This document shows, piece by piece, positions 54,809 to 63,304 of a stretch of 64,000 bases of DNA. A program made the translations under genes and the position numbers. The notes beneath the pieces were generated by a model. That model was not told the DNA's origin. It saw only the letters and a list, made by a program, of their open reading frames with translations, and ran no database searches. The stretch is from Colwellia marinimaniae. GTDB lineage: Bacteria > Pseudomonadota > Gammaproteobacteria > Enterobacterales > Alteromonadaceae. Position 1 is the first letter of the stretch, and every line of letters starts with the position of its first letter. The stretch is taken from contig NZ_BDQM01000013.1 in NCBI RefSeq assembly GCF_002207865.1, positions 1 to 64,000 on the forward strand, in the 5' to 3' direction.

Positions 54809-54860
54809 TCTATTCGTAGCAATTTATTAGTATCAATCTATTAGTAACTAAAGGCTTAGC

Positions 54861-55823
54861 ATGAAAGAGTTCGAGTTAATTAAACATTTCTTCACCAAAC
54901 AAAAAGTTAAGCGTAAAGATGTTGAGCTTGGTATAGGAGATGATTGCGCTGTTTTAGCACCTATTGAAAATCAAAATATAGTGGTAACGACAGATACATT
55001 AGTAGCTGGCGTACATTTTCCCTTTGATACTAGCCCTAGAGCCATTGGCCATAAGTCGGTAGCGGTAAATTTATCTGATATTGCCGCAATGGGGGCTAAG
55101 CCAAGTTGGTTGTCTTTAGCGTTAACGATACCGGAGGTGGATGAAAATTGGCTAAAAGAGTTTTGTGAAGGTGTCTTTGAATTATGTGAGTTTTACAATG
55201 TAGAGCTCATTGGCGGAGATACTACTCAAGGACCATTAAGTATTACTATTACCGCGCAGGGATTGACGCCTAAAGGCAGTTATTTATCACGATCTGGTGC
55301 TAAAGCGGGGGACTGGCTTTATGTTACCGGTGAACTCGGTGATGCAGCATTAGCTTTACAGCAAATTACCGGTAAAGTCGATATTGAGCCACAGTTTACT
55401 AGCATTTTAAGAAAAAAACTTGATTATCCAAAGCCAAGGATTTTGGCCGGACAAACGCTGCGTGAATATGCTTCGGCAGCGATAGATCTTTCCGATGGAT
55501 TAATGGCTGATTTGGGACATATATGTCAAGCATCCAATGTCGGCGCTAATGTCGTGCTCGATGCCTTACCTATTTCGACTATCATGCGAGATAGTCTTCT
55601 CAGTGATGATGCCATCGCCTTGGCATTATCGGGAGGCGATGATTATGAACTCTTATTTACCGTATCTGAAGATAACAAGGTGGGGATGGAAACTGCAATG
55701 TCTCATGCAGGGACACCGATTACGTGTATAGGACAAATGAATGCCTCCCAAACTATTTCAACCACATTAAATAATAAAGCTATACCTATCAATACTGCTG
55801 GTTTTGAGCATTTCACCGAATAG
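54861..55823 (+). CDS. thiL: Thiamine-monophosphate kinase ThiL
   Basis: ThiL phosphorylates thiamine monophosphate to the pyrophosphate cofactor. The 320-residue product has LGIGDDCAVLAPIENQ, TTDTLVAGVHFPFDTSPRAI, VNLSDIAAMGAKPSWLSLAL, GGDTTQGPLSITITAQG and the nucleotide site AIDLSDGLMADLGHI. Length is normal. pgpA follows after 52 bp. Confidence 0.96.
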   Translation: MKEFELIKHFFTKQKVKRKDVELGIGDDCAVLAPIENQNIVVTTDTLVAGVHFPFDTSPRAIGHKSVAVNLSDIAAMGAKPSWLSLALTIPEVDENWLKEFCEGVFELCEFYNVELIGGDTTQGPLSITITAQGLTPKGSYLSRSGAKAGDWLYVTGELGDAALALQQITGKVDIEPQFTSILRKKLDYPKPRILAGQTLREYASAAIDLSDGLMADLGHICQASNVGANVVLDALPISTIMRDSLLSDDAIALALSGGDDYELLFTVSEDNKVGMETAMSHAGTPITCIGQMNASQTISTTLNNKAIPINTAGFEHFTE

Positions 55824-55875
55824 CTTCTTTTAGCAATTTACTAATCAATCACTAATAAATTAAGCAGTTAATTAT

Positions 55876-56349
55876 ATGTCGGCTAAAAATAAACCGGTTA
55901 AGTTTAATCTTGCCAATCCAATTCAGTTTTTAGCGTTAGGTTTTGGTAGCGGTTTAGCCCCTAAAGCACCTGGAACCTTTGGTACGCTGGCCGCGGTGCC
56001 TATATTCCTACTTATGAGTGGCTTGACGCCATTAATATATGCCTTACTGGTCTTAGTTGTTTGCATCTCGGGTATTTATATCTGTGGCAAAGCGGCTAGT
56101 GATGTTGGTGTACATGATCATGGCGCAATTGTTTGGGATGAGTTCGCTGGATTTTTTATAACTATGTTCATGGTACCTGTGAGTTGGCAGAGTGTCTTGG
56201 TCGGTTTTGTTTTATTTAGAATATTTGATATTGCTAAGCCTTGGCCAATATCCATAGCAGATAAAAAGCTAACGGGTGGCTTTGGTATCATGTTTGATGA
56301 TGTACTCGCAGGTTTATTTGCCCTAGTAATCATGCACCTTATTTTCTAA
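55876..56349 (+). CDS. pgpA: Phosphatidylglycerophosphatase A PgpA
   Basis: PgpA dephosphorylates phosphatidylglycerophosphate in the inner membrane. The 157-residue product has the start FLALGFGSGLAPKAPGTFGT, several membrane segments, DHGAIVWDEFAGFFITMFMV and FRIFDIAKPWPISIADKKL with a final DDVLAGLFALVIMH, all conserved. It ends the ribH-nusB-thiL-pgpA group. Confidence 0.95.
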   Translation: MSAKNKPVKFNLANPIQFLALGFGSGLAPKAPGTFGTLAAVPIFLLMSGLTPLIYALLVLVVCISGIYICGKAASDVGVHDHGAIVWDEFAGFFITMFMVPVSWQSVLVGFVLFRIFDIAKPWPISIADKKLTGGFGIMFDDVLAGLFALVIMHLIF

Positions 56350-56913
56350 TCATTTAAGACACTTTTAATTATCATGCTTTATCACACGCTAACGGCTAAG
56401 ACTTTAGTTAGCCAGCAAGGGCTTATTTGACTATCATTACTTTAGAACAATAGTATTTTCACCACTTTTACGCTAAGTTTAAAGCAGGTAATAAGTGCAG
56501 TTGATGATAAGTAATGGCTTTTATAGCAATTCTATCAAATCTATTCCCAGTTAATAGCTATGTCAGAGCTTCACAATAGTGCTGAAATTGGTTAGAACCA
56601 GTCATCTATAATGAATTTAACGCTGTTAGTAGTGCGCTGACAACTTGAAAAAGAGCGGGTTGTTAAAGACCTAAAGGCGGCTTACTGATTGATAACAGCG
56701 GTTTATTAGTAAACAGTAACTTACCGGTAAGGCTTTAAATCCTCTTTGAGCAGGGAATAATTAAATAAACCTGCTATTACCGCAAAATATTTAGCCCAAT
56801 TACTTGTTTTTTTCAGCACTGCCCTCAGGTCTATTATTAAGTAGCACATTATTTTTAAGTAAAGTGTCATTTAGGTAAAATAGTCATTAAGTAACAGTAA
56901 AAAAGGAATACCT
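56350..56913. other. 564-bp intergenic region between pgpA and hpf
   Basis: AT-rich with many stops in all frames and only very short ORFs lacking ribosome-binding sites. I see no terminator after pgpA, no RNA family I can name and no repeat shared with the other intergenic regions of this window. It should contain the hpf promoter. Confidence 0.5.
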
Positions 56914-57270
56914 ATGAAAATAAATCTTTCTGGTCATCACGTAGAAGTTACTGATTCAATCAAAGAATATATCGAAGAAAAATTCTCAAAAATAGCCAAC
57001 CATTTTCCAACATTAATAGCCTTAGACGTCATTCTTTCTAAAGAGCACCATAAACATCAAGTTGAGCTATCAACAAGTTATGAAGGCGGACGAATTTCTG
57101 CAACGGGTTTAGACGCGGTTATGTTTCCGGCTATTGCGGCTGCAGCAAAAAAATTAGACGCGGCACTAAAACACAGAAAAGGGCAACTAAAAGCCAATTT
57201 ACATGAAAAACCAGGTGCGACAACCCCTGAAATAGCCCATGAAAAAATACAAGAAATGAACTTGTCATAA
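56914..57270 (+). CDS. hpf: Ribosome hibernation promoting factor (HPF/RaiA family)
   Basis: Short-form hibernation factor that binds the 30S decoding region in stationary phase or cold and inactivates ribosomes. The 118-residue product starts MKINLSGHHVEVTDSIKEYI and contains EEKFSKIANHFPTLIALDVI, a DVILSKEHHKHQVEL strand and AIAAAAKKLDAALKHRKGQL. Length lies between HPF (95) and YfiA/RaiA (113) so the two cannot be told apart. AAAGGAA precedes the ATG. It is not next to rpoN, the usual neighbour of hpf. Confidence 0.92.
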   Translation: MKINLSGHHVEVTDSIKEYIEEKFSKIANHFPTLIALDVILSKEHHKHQVELSTSYEGGRISATGLDAVMFPAIAAAAKKLDAALKHRKGQLKANLHEKPGATTPEIAHEKIQEMNLS

Positions 57271-57295
57271 CATTGATATCATTTAGACACCAGAA

Positions 57296-57328
57296 AAGCT
57301 GCTGAACCTTGTTCGCAGCTTTTTTTTT
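57296..57328 (+). terminator. Intrinsic terminator after hpf
   Basis: Stem AAGCTGC against GCAGCTT with a 12-base loop followed by eight T, 25 bp after the stop codon. Confidence 0.9.
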
Positions 57329-57353
57329 AGCATATTTCTGACTTTTTGCTAAG

Positions 57354-57585
57354 TAACCTGAACTCTGCATAAGCAGCACTTGCTCAATATTCCCCTTTAT
57401 CCGATGCTCAGCGTTAACACGTCGATAAATAACCCGTTATTCATAAATGTTTTACCTTGATAATCGAATAAATTGAAACATTGATAGTGTATATTGCTAC
57501 TTAATCTTGTATATTTTGTTCTTAACAACCGTAAGTCGTTGTTTTTACTTAACCATCAAGCACTCATTATCCAGAGTTCAGGTTA
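57354..57585. repeat. MITE-like element with TAACCTGAACTCTG ends
   Basis: The left end TAACCTGAACTCTG and right end CAGAGTTCAGGTTA are exact inverted copies of 14 bases except the last position; weaker pairing extends inward to about 33 bases. The element is 232 bp, AT-rich and without a gene. It fits a non-autonomous mobile or recombining repeat. It fills most of the gap between hpf and the efflux operon. Confidence 0.6.
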
Positions 57586-57674
57586 AGTAGTACAAATAAT
57601 TACTGTTATGACGACTCGCTGTGTAATAATCAAAGCCATTAATATTAAAAGCATTAACCCACAAGGAATTTTTG

Positions 57675-58925
57675 ATGCTAAAACGCTTTTTAAGACAACC
57701 CCATAGCTCTTTATTTACAACCAGTAAACTTGCATTGGTGGTATTGTTTTCCCTGACACTAAGTGCTTGTGGTAAAACAGAAGTTAAGGTAAAACCACCA
57801 GCGCCAGCTGTTTCTGTCTACTCAGTTAAAGCACAAGCCATTGGTGGATATCGTGAGTTTGTCGCACGAACAGAAGCTTTCAAAGAGGCTGACTTACGCG
57901 CCCGTGTTGAAGGGGAGTTAATTGCCCGTCATTTTAGAGAAGGCACTAATGTTGAAAAGGGTCAAGTATTATTAGAAATCGACCCCGCAGCATACAAGGC
58001 AGCATTATCAGCAGCAAAGGCAGATTTAAGCGCTAGAATATCAGGAGAAGAAAATGCCAAGCGTAACTTAAAGCGAGCCAATAAACTTATTAATGATGGT
58101 TATATTTCTCAATCTGACTATGACAGGTTAACCACAGAAGAGTCACAAGCTAAATCAGCGGTTAAAGCTGCAGCAGCGTCACTTGAAAAAGCTGAACTTG
58201 ATTTGAGCTATACCACAATCAAAGCACCTTTTACTGGCCGTATCGGTAAAGTAAATTACAATATCGGCAATATTGTTGGCCCAACAAGTAGCCCTTTAGC
58301 AACCTTGATTATAAGTGACCCTATTTATGTAAGCTTCCAAGTTGAAGAAAGCTTTTACATTTCTTATTTGCAAGAAAATCAGGGCGCAAGAACTGGCAAC
58401 AAAGGTGAATTTGAGCTATCGCTACGTCTGCCAAATAATTCTACCTATCAAGAAAAAGGCAAGTTCGATTTTGCCGATACTAAAATTTCCCAAGGTATGG
58501 GTACCGTTGAACTGCGAACTATTTTTCCTAATCCTAGAGATATCATATTACCAGGACTATTTGTCACCTTGATTGTTGAAACACGAGATAAAGAGCAAAT
58601 GGCACTAATTCCACAAGCGGCAGTACAACAAAATCAACAAGGTAAATTTGTCTTAATTGTCGGCAAAGATAATAAGGTCAAATTACGTCACGTGGTCTTA
58701 GGGCGCCGAATTAATGCCATGTGGGTTGTTGAAAAAGGTGTTGCTATTGGTGAGCAAGTGATAGTTGAAGGCTTACAAAAAGTTCGCCCTGGTGTTGAAG
58801 TTAATGGCGTTAAAAAACAGGTTAATCCACTAACGGGCACAATCACAGATTTTAATGATAAAGCAACAAATCCTGATAAAGCCAATGATGTAAATATTAG
58901 CTCAAACGCTGCAGTCAATAAGTAA
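57675..58925 (+). CDS. RND efflux periplasmic adaptor (membrane fusion protein)
   Basis: Adaptor of a tripartite multidrug efflux pump that joins the RND permease to an outer-membrane channel. The 416-residue product is a lipoprotein with Cys32 (TLSAC), then the HlyD-type motifs ADLRARVEGELIARHFREGT and VEKGQVLLEIDPAAYKAALS, a helical hairpin, and TTIKAPFTGRIGKVNYNIGN. The ATG at 57675 is chosen because AAGGAA stands 6 bases before it; a TTG one codon upstream is less likely. The permease follows after 14 bp. No local regulator or outer-membrane channel gene is seen. Confidence 0.93.
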   Translation: MLKRFLRQPHSSLFTTSKLALVVLFSLTLSACGKTEVKVKPPAPAVSVYSVKAQAIGGYREFVARTEAFKEADLRARVEGELIARHFREGTNVEKGQVLLEIDPAAYKAALSAAKADLSARISGEENAKRNLKRANKLINDGYISQSDYDRLTTEESQAKSAVKAAAASLEKAELDLSYTTIKAPFTGRIGKVNYNIGNIVGPTSSPLATLIISDPIYVSFQVEESFYISYLQENQGARTGNKGEFELSLRLPNNSTYQEKGKFDFADTKISQGMGTVELRTIFPNPRDIILPGLFVTLIVETRDKEQMALIPQAAVQQNQQGKFVLIVGKDNKVKLRHVVLGRRINAMWVVEKGVAIGEQVIVEGLQKVRPGVEVNGVKKQVNPLTGTITDFNDKATNPDKANDVNISSNAAVNK

Positions 58926-58939
58926 ACAAGGACGATTTT

Positions 58940-61900
58940 ATGATCAGTAAAGTTTTTATCAACCGCCCTAAATTTGCGTTTGTTATCTCTATTGTTATCA
59001 CGCTTGCCGGCTTAATTGCCATGAGTGTGTTACCAGTAAATATGTATCCAGAAATAACACCAACTCAAGTTCAAATCTCTGCCATCTATCCAGGAGCCAG
59101 TGCGCAAGTGGTGGAAGAGTCAGTTATTAGGCCGATTGAAGAACAAATTAATGGTGTAGAAGATATGATGTATATCGAATCTTCTGCTTCCAATAATGGC
59201 AGTGCTATTATTACGGTATTTTTCAAAGTCGGTACCGATGGCGATATTGCCCAAGTTAACGTGCAAAATAGAGTCGCCTTAGCGAGCAGCTCTTTACCTG
59301 CCGAGGTCATTCGTCAAGGGGTTGATGTTAAGAAAAAATCTAGTTCAATGTTGTTAGGTATTAACTTGTTTTCAGAACAAGAAGGTATTGACCAACTCTT
59401 TTTAAGTAATTATGCCACTAACTATTTAACTGAGCCTTTAGGCCGTATTCCTGGTGTTGCCTCAGCAGAAATTATGGGTGAAATGACCTATAGCATGCGT
59501 GTCTGGCTAAACCCAGAACGCATGGCATCGTTAAGTATTACCGTCACTGAAGTACGGCAGGCATTAGAAGAGCAAAATATGATTGTGGCTGCCGGTAAAT
59601 TTGGGGCTAGCCCATCGTTACCGAACCAACAGTTCGAGTACTCTATTCAAGCCACAGGGCGTTTACAAACGCCAGAGGAGTTTGGCCAAATCATAATCCG
59701 TGCTCAGCTTAATGGTAACTTTATTCGTTTAAGTGATATTGCTCGTTTGGAATTAGGTGCCGAAGATTACTCAACACAAGCAAGGTTAAATGGTAAAGAA
59801 ACCGCCTTTCTTGTTATCTACCAACTACCTGATTCTAATGCTACTGAAGTCGCTTCGTTAGTTAAGGCAGAAATGGAGAATCTAGCGCAGCGATTCCCTG
59901 ATGGCCTACAGTATATTATCCCATTCGATACCACTAAGTTTATCGATCGCTCCATGGAAGAAGTGATGGTGACGCTATTTCAAGCGATAGCCTTAGTGGT
60001 CTTAGTAGTGTTTTTATTCCTGCAAAATTGGCGTGCCGCCATCATTCCAACCTTAGCAATCCCTGTTTCACTAATAGGTACTTTTGCTTTTATGCTGCTG
60101 ATGGGTTATTCAATTAACACCATTACCTTATTTGGTTTAGTCCTTGCCATCGGTATTGTGGTAGATGATGCTATTATCGTCATCGAAAATGTTGAGCGAA
60201 TCTTAAAAGAAGAGCAGTTGCCCATTAAAGAAGCGGTAACCAAAGCGATGGAGCAAGTCTCAGGACCTATTATAGCGACAACCTTAGTACTGCTTGCGGT
60301 TTTTGTGCCCGTGGGTTTTATGCCAGGTATTACCGGGGAATTATATAAACAATTCTCAGTGACTATTTCATTTGCGGTAATCATTTCTTCAATTAATGCC
60401 TTAACTTTAAGCCCGGCACTTTGTATTGTCTTATTAAGCGCTGAAAAAATGAAACCCATTCGTTGGTTAATACCCTTTGAACGTCTTATTACTAAGGTCA
60501 CTGGCAGCTATACCAAAGCCGTTGCTTTTATGCTTAAACGACTTACCCGAGTAGGTCTGTTTGTCGGTTTGATTTTTATTGGCGCAGGTTGGTTAACAAC
60601 TTCTGTACCAACAGCATTTTTGCCTGCTGAAGATCAAGGCTACCTTTTTGTCAATGTACAGCTACCTGATGCTGCATCAAGTAATCGTACTCAGGCGGTA
60701 TTGGATAAGATCACCCCCATCATTTTAAACGATGCAGCCGTTGATGATATTATTACCGTGTCAGGATTTTCACTGCTTGGTGGCGCCGGCTCAAATAATG
60801 GTCTGGCAATTATTATCCTGAAAGACTGGGACGAGCGTACCGCGCCTGAATTAGGACTAAAGCAGTTGATTCCACGGTTAATGGGGCAATTATGGTCTAT
60901 GCCTGAAGCGCAAATTATGGTGTTTAATCCGCCGCCTATACCGGGTCTTGGTAATAGTTCAGGTTTTGAATTTAAATTACAAGACAGTGAAGGCCGAGAT
61001 CCAGCCGAGTTAGCGCAAGTGATGAATGGTCTTATATATGAGGCGAATCAAAGGCCTGAATTAACACGGGTATTTAGTACCTTTAGAGCTAATGTGCCGC
61101 AGTACTTTTTAGAAGTAGACCGTAATAAAGCCAAAGCACAAGGTGTCGCTTTGTCTGATATATTCTCTACTTTACAAGCGCAATTAGGCTCTTTATATAT
61201 TAATGACTTTAGTCAATTTGGCCGAACCTATCGTGTCACTATCCAAGCGGAAAGTAAGTTTCGAAAAGACCCCTCAGACTTGCGTTATTACTATGTCCGC
61301 AATAAAGATAATGAAATGGTACCATTAACAACCTTGGCAACCATTAAACCTATTTTAGGGCCAACAACTATTAGTCACTTTAACTTGTATCGTAGTGCTA
61401 GTATCACAGGTAATGCCGCTCCTGGCTTTTCATCCGGACAGGCTATTGATGTTATGGAAGAGCTAGCGAGTAAATTGCCGCAAGGTTATATTTACGAATG
61501 GGCGGGACAGTCTAAACAAGAATTAGAAGCAGGCAACTTAGCGATTATCTTATTTAGTTTAGCTATCCTCTTTGTTTACCTATTTTTAGTGGCCCAGTAT
61601 GAAAGTTGGACTATTCCCTTTTCGGTCTTAGCGGCAGTACCGTTAGCGTTATTTGGCTCGATGTTGGCACTTTATACCGTGGGTATGGCAAATAACATCT
61701 ATGCGCAAGTGGGTTTGGTATTATTGATCGGACTGTCGACTAAAACCGCCATTTTGATTGTTGAGTTTGCCATGGAACAAAGAGCGGCAGGTGAGACCAT
61801 CATGAATTCAGCGCTTAATGCCGCAAGAATGCGTTTTCGTGCGGTATTGATGACAGCTTTTTCCTTTATTCTCGGTGTGTTACCCCTAGTATTTGCTACC

Positions 61901-62053
61901 GGTGCCGGTGCAGGTAGTCGCGTCTCTCTTGGTGTCACCGTACTCTCAGGTATGATCGCAGCAACGCTGTTTGGTACCTTACTGGTACCTTATTTCTATC
62001 TAGTGATTCAGCGCATGCGAGAAAAATTTAAAGGTCATACTGATATAACTTAA
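58940..62053 (+). CDS. RND efflux permease (HAE1/AcrB family)
   Basis: Proton-driven inner-membrane exporter of hydrophobic or amphiphilic compounds. The 1037-residue product has the AcrB architecture: first membrane segment at about 12-32, large periplasmic loops, and the proton-relay Asp409-Asp410 in GIVVDDAIIVIENVER, equivalent to AcrB Asp407-Asp408. The PGASAQVVEESVIRPIEEQI segment is family-typical. Length is that of AcrB (1049). It shares a transcript with the upstream adaptor and ends in a strong terminator. Substrates cannot be told from sequence. Confidence 0.95.
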   Translation: MISKVFINRPKFAFVISIVITLAGLIAMSVLPVNMYPEITPTQVQISAIYPGASAQVVEESVIRPIEEQINGVEDMMYIESSASNNGSAIITVFFKVGTDGDIAQVNVQNRVALASSSLPAEVIRQGVDVKKKSSSMLLGINLFSEQEGIDQLFLSNYATNYLTEPLGRIPGVASAEIMGEMTYSMRVWLNPERMASLSITVTEVRQALEEQNMIVAAGKFGASPSLPNQQFEYSIQATGRLQTPEEFGQIIIRAQLNGNFIRLSDIARLELGAEDYSTQARLNGKETAFLVIYQLPDSNATEVASLVKAEMENLAQRFPDGLQYIIPFDTTKFIDRSMEEVMVTLFQAIALVVLVVFLFLQNWRAAIIPTLAIPVSLIGTFAFMLLMGYSINTITLFGLVLAIGIVVDDAIIVIENVERILKEEQLPIKEAVTKAMEQVSGPIIATTLVLLAVFVPVGFMPGITGELYKQFSVTISFAVIISSINALTLSPALCIVLLSAEKMKPIRWLIPFERLITKVTGSYTKAVAFMLKRLTRVGLFVGLIFIGAGWLTTSVPTAFLPAEDQGYLFVNVQLPDAASSNRTQAVLDKITPIILNDAAVDDIITVSGFSLLGGAGSNNGLAIIILKDWDERTAPELGLKQLIPRLMGQLWSMPEAQIMVFNPPPIPGLGNSSGFEFKLQDSEGRDPAELAQVMNGLIYEANQRPELTRVFSTFRANVPQYFLEVDRNKAKAQGVALSDIFSTLQAQLGSLYINDFSQFGRTYRVTIQAESKFRKDPSDLRYYYVRNKDNEMVPLTTLATIKPILGPTTISHFNLYRSASITGNAAPGFSSGQAIDVMEELASKLPQGYIYEWAGQSKQELEAGNLAIILFSLAILFVYLFLVAQYESWTIPFSVLAAVPLALFGSMLALYTVGMANNIYAQVGLVLLIGLSTKTAILIVEFAMEQRAAGETIMNSALNAARMRFRAVLMTAFSFILGVLPLVFATGAGAGSRVSLGVTVLSGMIAATLFGTLLVPYFYLVIQRMREKFKGHTDIT

Positions 62054-62086
62054 CGGTTTTACTAAGTTGCAGTAAGTTATAGCACT

Positions 62087-62117
62087 AAAAAAGGGCACCT
62101 TAATAGGTGCCCTTTTT
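62087..62117 (+). terminator. Intrinsic terminator after the RND permease
   Basis: Perfect stem AAAAAGGGCACCT against AGGTGCCCTTTTT with a 4-base loop. The symmetry of the A and T runs lets it work in both directions. Confidence 0.93.
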
Positions 62118-62190
62118 ATTTGTTTACGCTAAGTTTTAGATGAGACTCTAGCCACTAGTAAGAGATATTAACCAGATAGTGAAGCAGCTA

Positions 62191-62355
62191 TTATTGCTCT
62201 ACTATTTCACCTTGTTCAGCATTATTATCTTGCTCAGCAAGTTTAGCTCTATCGGCTTTTGATACGTATTTAGGTTTATTAGGGGTATGCAATTTAGCAT
62301 TCATTTTTTTTATCTTCTTATTCAAAATATTATTCATTTTCTTTTTTCTGTTCAT
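62191..62355 (-). CDS. DUF2986-like 54-residue basic protein
   Basis: Short minus-strand gene coding MNRKKKMNNILNKKIKKMNA and then KLHTPNKPKYVSKADRAKLA with an acidic Glu/Gln tail. This Lys-rich start and the conserved NKPKYVSKADRAKL core match the small DUF2986 family of marine gammaproteobacteria as I recall it; function unknown. AGAG lies upstream of the ATG. The convergent efflux operon ends in a bidirectional-looking terminator. Below usual ORF size limits, but codon pattern and composition look like a real gene. Confidence 0.7.
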   Translation of the reverse strand: MNRKKKMNNILNKKIKKMNAKLHTPNKPKYVSKADRAKLAEQDNNAEQGEIVEQ

Positions 62356-62442
62356 CTTTTTATCTCTACATATAAACTAAAATTTATTTTGGCTGTGCGT
62401 TACTAAAATTTACTACCAAGGCTAATAAGCTCTTAGTGGCAA

Positions 62443-62895
62443 CTAACTGAATTGACTTGCTATAACTACCACAAGCATCAAAGGAATATAGGGGTATAAC
62501 ACCGTTGGTTTTAATGAATTACTAACATACTCGCTAATAAGTACCTTGCTAGTTGGACGATTCATTTGCCACTGTTTATACATTAAATAAGGTTGCATTG
62601 ACTCAGAGGTCTGTTCAGCTTCATTTAGCACTAATTTATCTTCTATCACCATTATCGCATTTGCAGTGCGACACTGAAAGGTTTTCCAAATTCCTTCTTG
62701 TAACCAGAGCACAGCTAATAGCGTTAAGCTAACCAACATTGTTATGGCAAAGGTAAAGGTCAACAAGGTGATAGTGGTGGCAACAAGCTTGATAATTAAA
62801 GCGTAATGTTCATAATTTTCATGACTGTTATGTAAGGTTTGCCATTGCTGGAGTAATAACTGTTTTGAAACTGTCGTCATAGGGTTGCATACCAT
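62443..62895 (-). CDS. Predicted small membrane protein of unknown function
   Basis: I do not recognise this 150-residue protein. It has a strong hydrophobic stretch at about 35-67 (VATTITLLTFTFAITMLVSL and on) and a second at the C terminus (YIPLMLVVVIASQF). Between them lies a charged loop with VIEDKLVLNEAEQTSE and a Tyr/Gln/Trp-rich segment. The general pattern resembles small cytoplasmic-membrane proteins of unknown function. ATG at 62895 or ATG at 62880 could start it; neither has a good ribosome-binding site. The MITE-like element lies directly upstream. Confidence 0.6.
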   Translation of the reverse strand: MVCNPMTTVSKQLLLQQWQTLHNSHENYEHYALIIKLVATTITLLTFTFAITMLVSLTLLAVLWLQEGIWKTFQCRTANAIMVIEDKLVLNEAEQTSESMQPYLMYKQWQMNRPTSKVLISEYVSNSLKPTVLYPYIPLMLVVVIASQFS

Positions 62896-62901
62896 TGTTT
62901 T

Positions 62902-63171
62902 TATATACTCAAACTACTTCAAACTGCATGATTCAGTTGGAATTAGAAACGTATTAGGCAAGGTATTGATTGAAGAGAATGGTTATTCCCTTGTCCAAAA
63001 TCAATAACGCTGGATAAAACGTTTCTAAACCAACCCTTTGGGGGCTGCTGAGTAACTCATGCCCGTCGTTGCACCTGTTTTTAAGGGAAGAACCATTAAT
63101 AAAAAGGTGCGCCTTGATCATGAATTACTCAACAGTCCTGAACAAGCATTTTGAAGTCGCTTGAGTATATA
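62902..63171. repeat. MITE-like element with TATATACTCAA ends
   Basis: A 270-bp element whose ends TATATACTCAAACTACTTC and (reverse complement of the right end) TATATACTCAAGCGACTTC are imperfect inverted copies of over 20 bases. Inside are further nested inverted pairs: GAAACG/CGTTTC, ATTGATT/AATCAAT, GCACC/GGTGC, and GAGTAACTCATG/CATGAATTACTC. It has no gene (the ORF at 63118-63312 is repeat shadow). It takes up most of the 409-bp gap before dbpA. Similar TATACTCAA-ended repeats occur widely in marine gammaproteobacteria as I recall; copy number here cannot be judged from one window. Confidence 0.75.
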
Positions 63172-63304
63172 CTGGGGTTGAGCAAAAAATACTGTTATTA
63201 TGCGCGCAATATCTTTCTCATGAAAGTTTCTTATCTTTGTATTGAAAGTTTTCTTATCATTTGGCTCGCGTTTGGCAGAGCTATTTAGTCCATAGGCGGT
63301 TACC

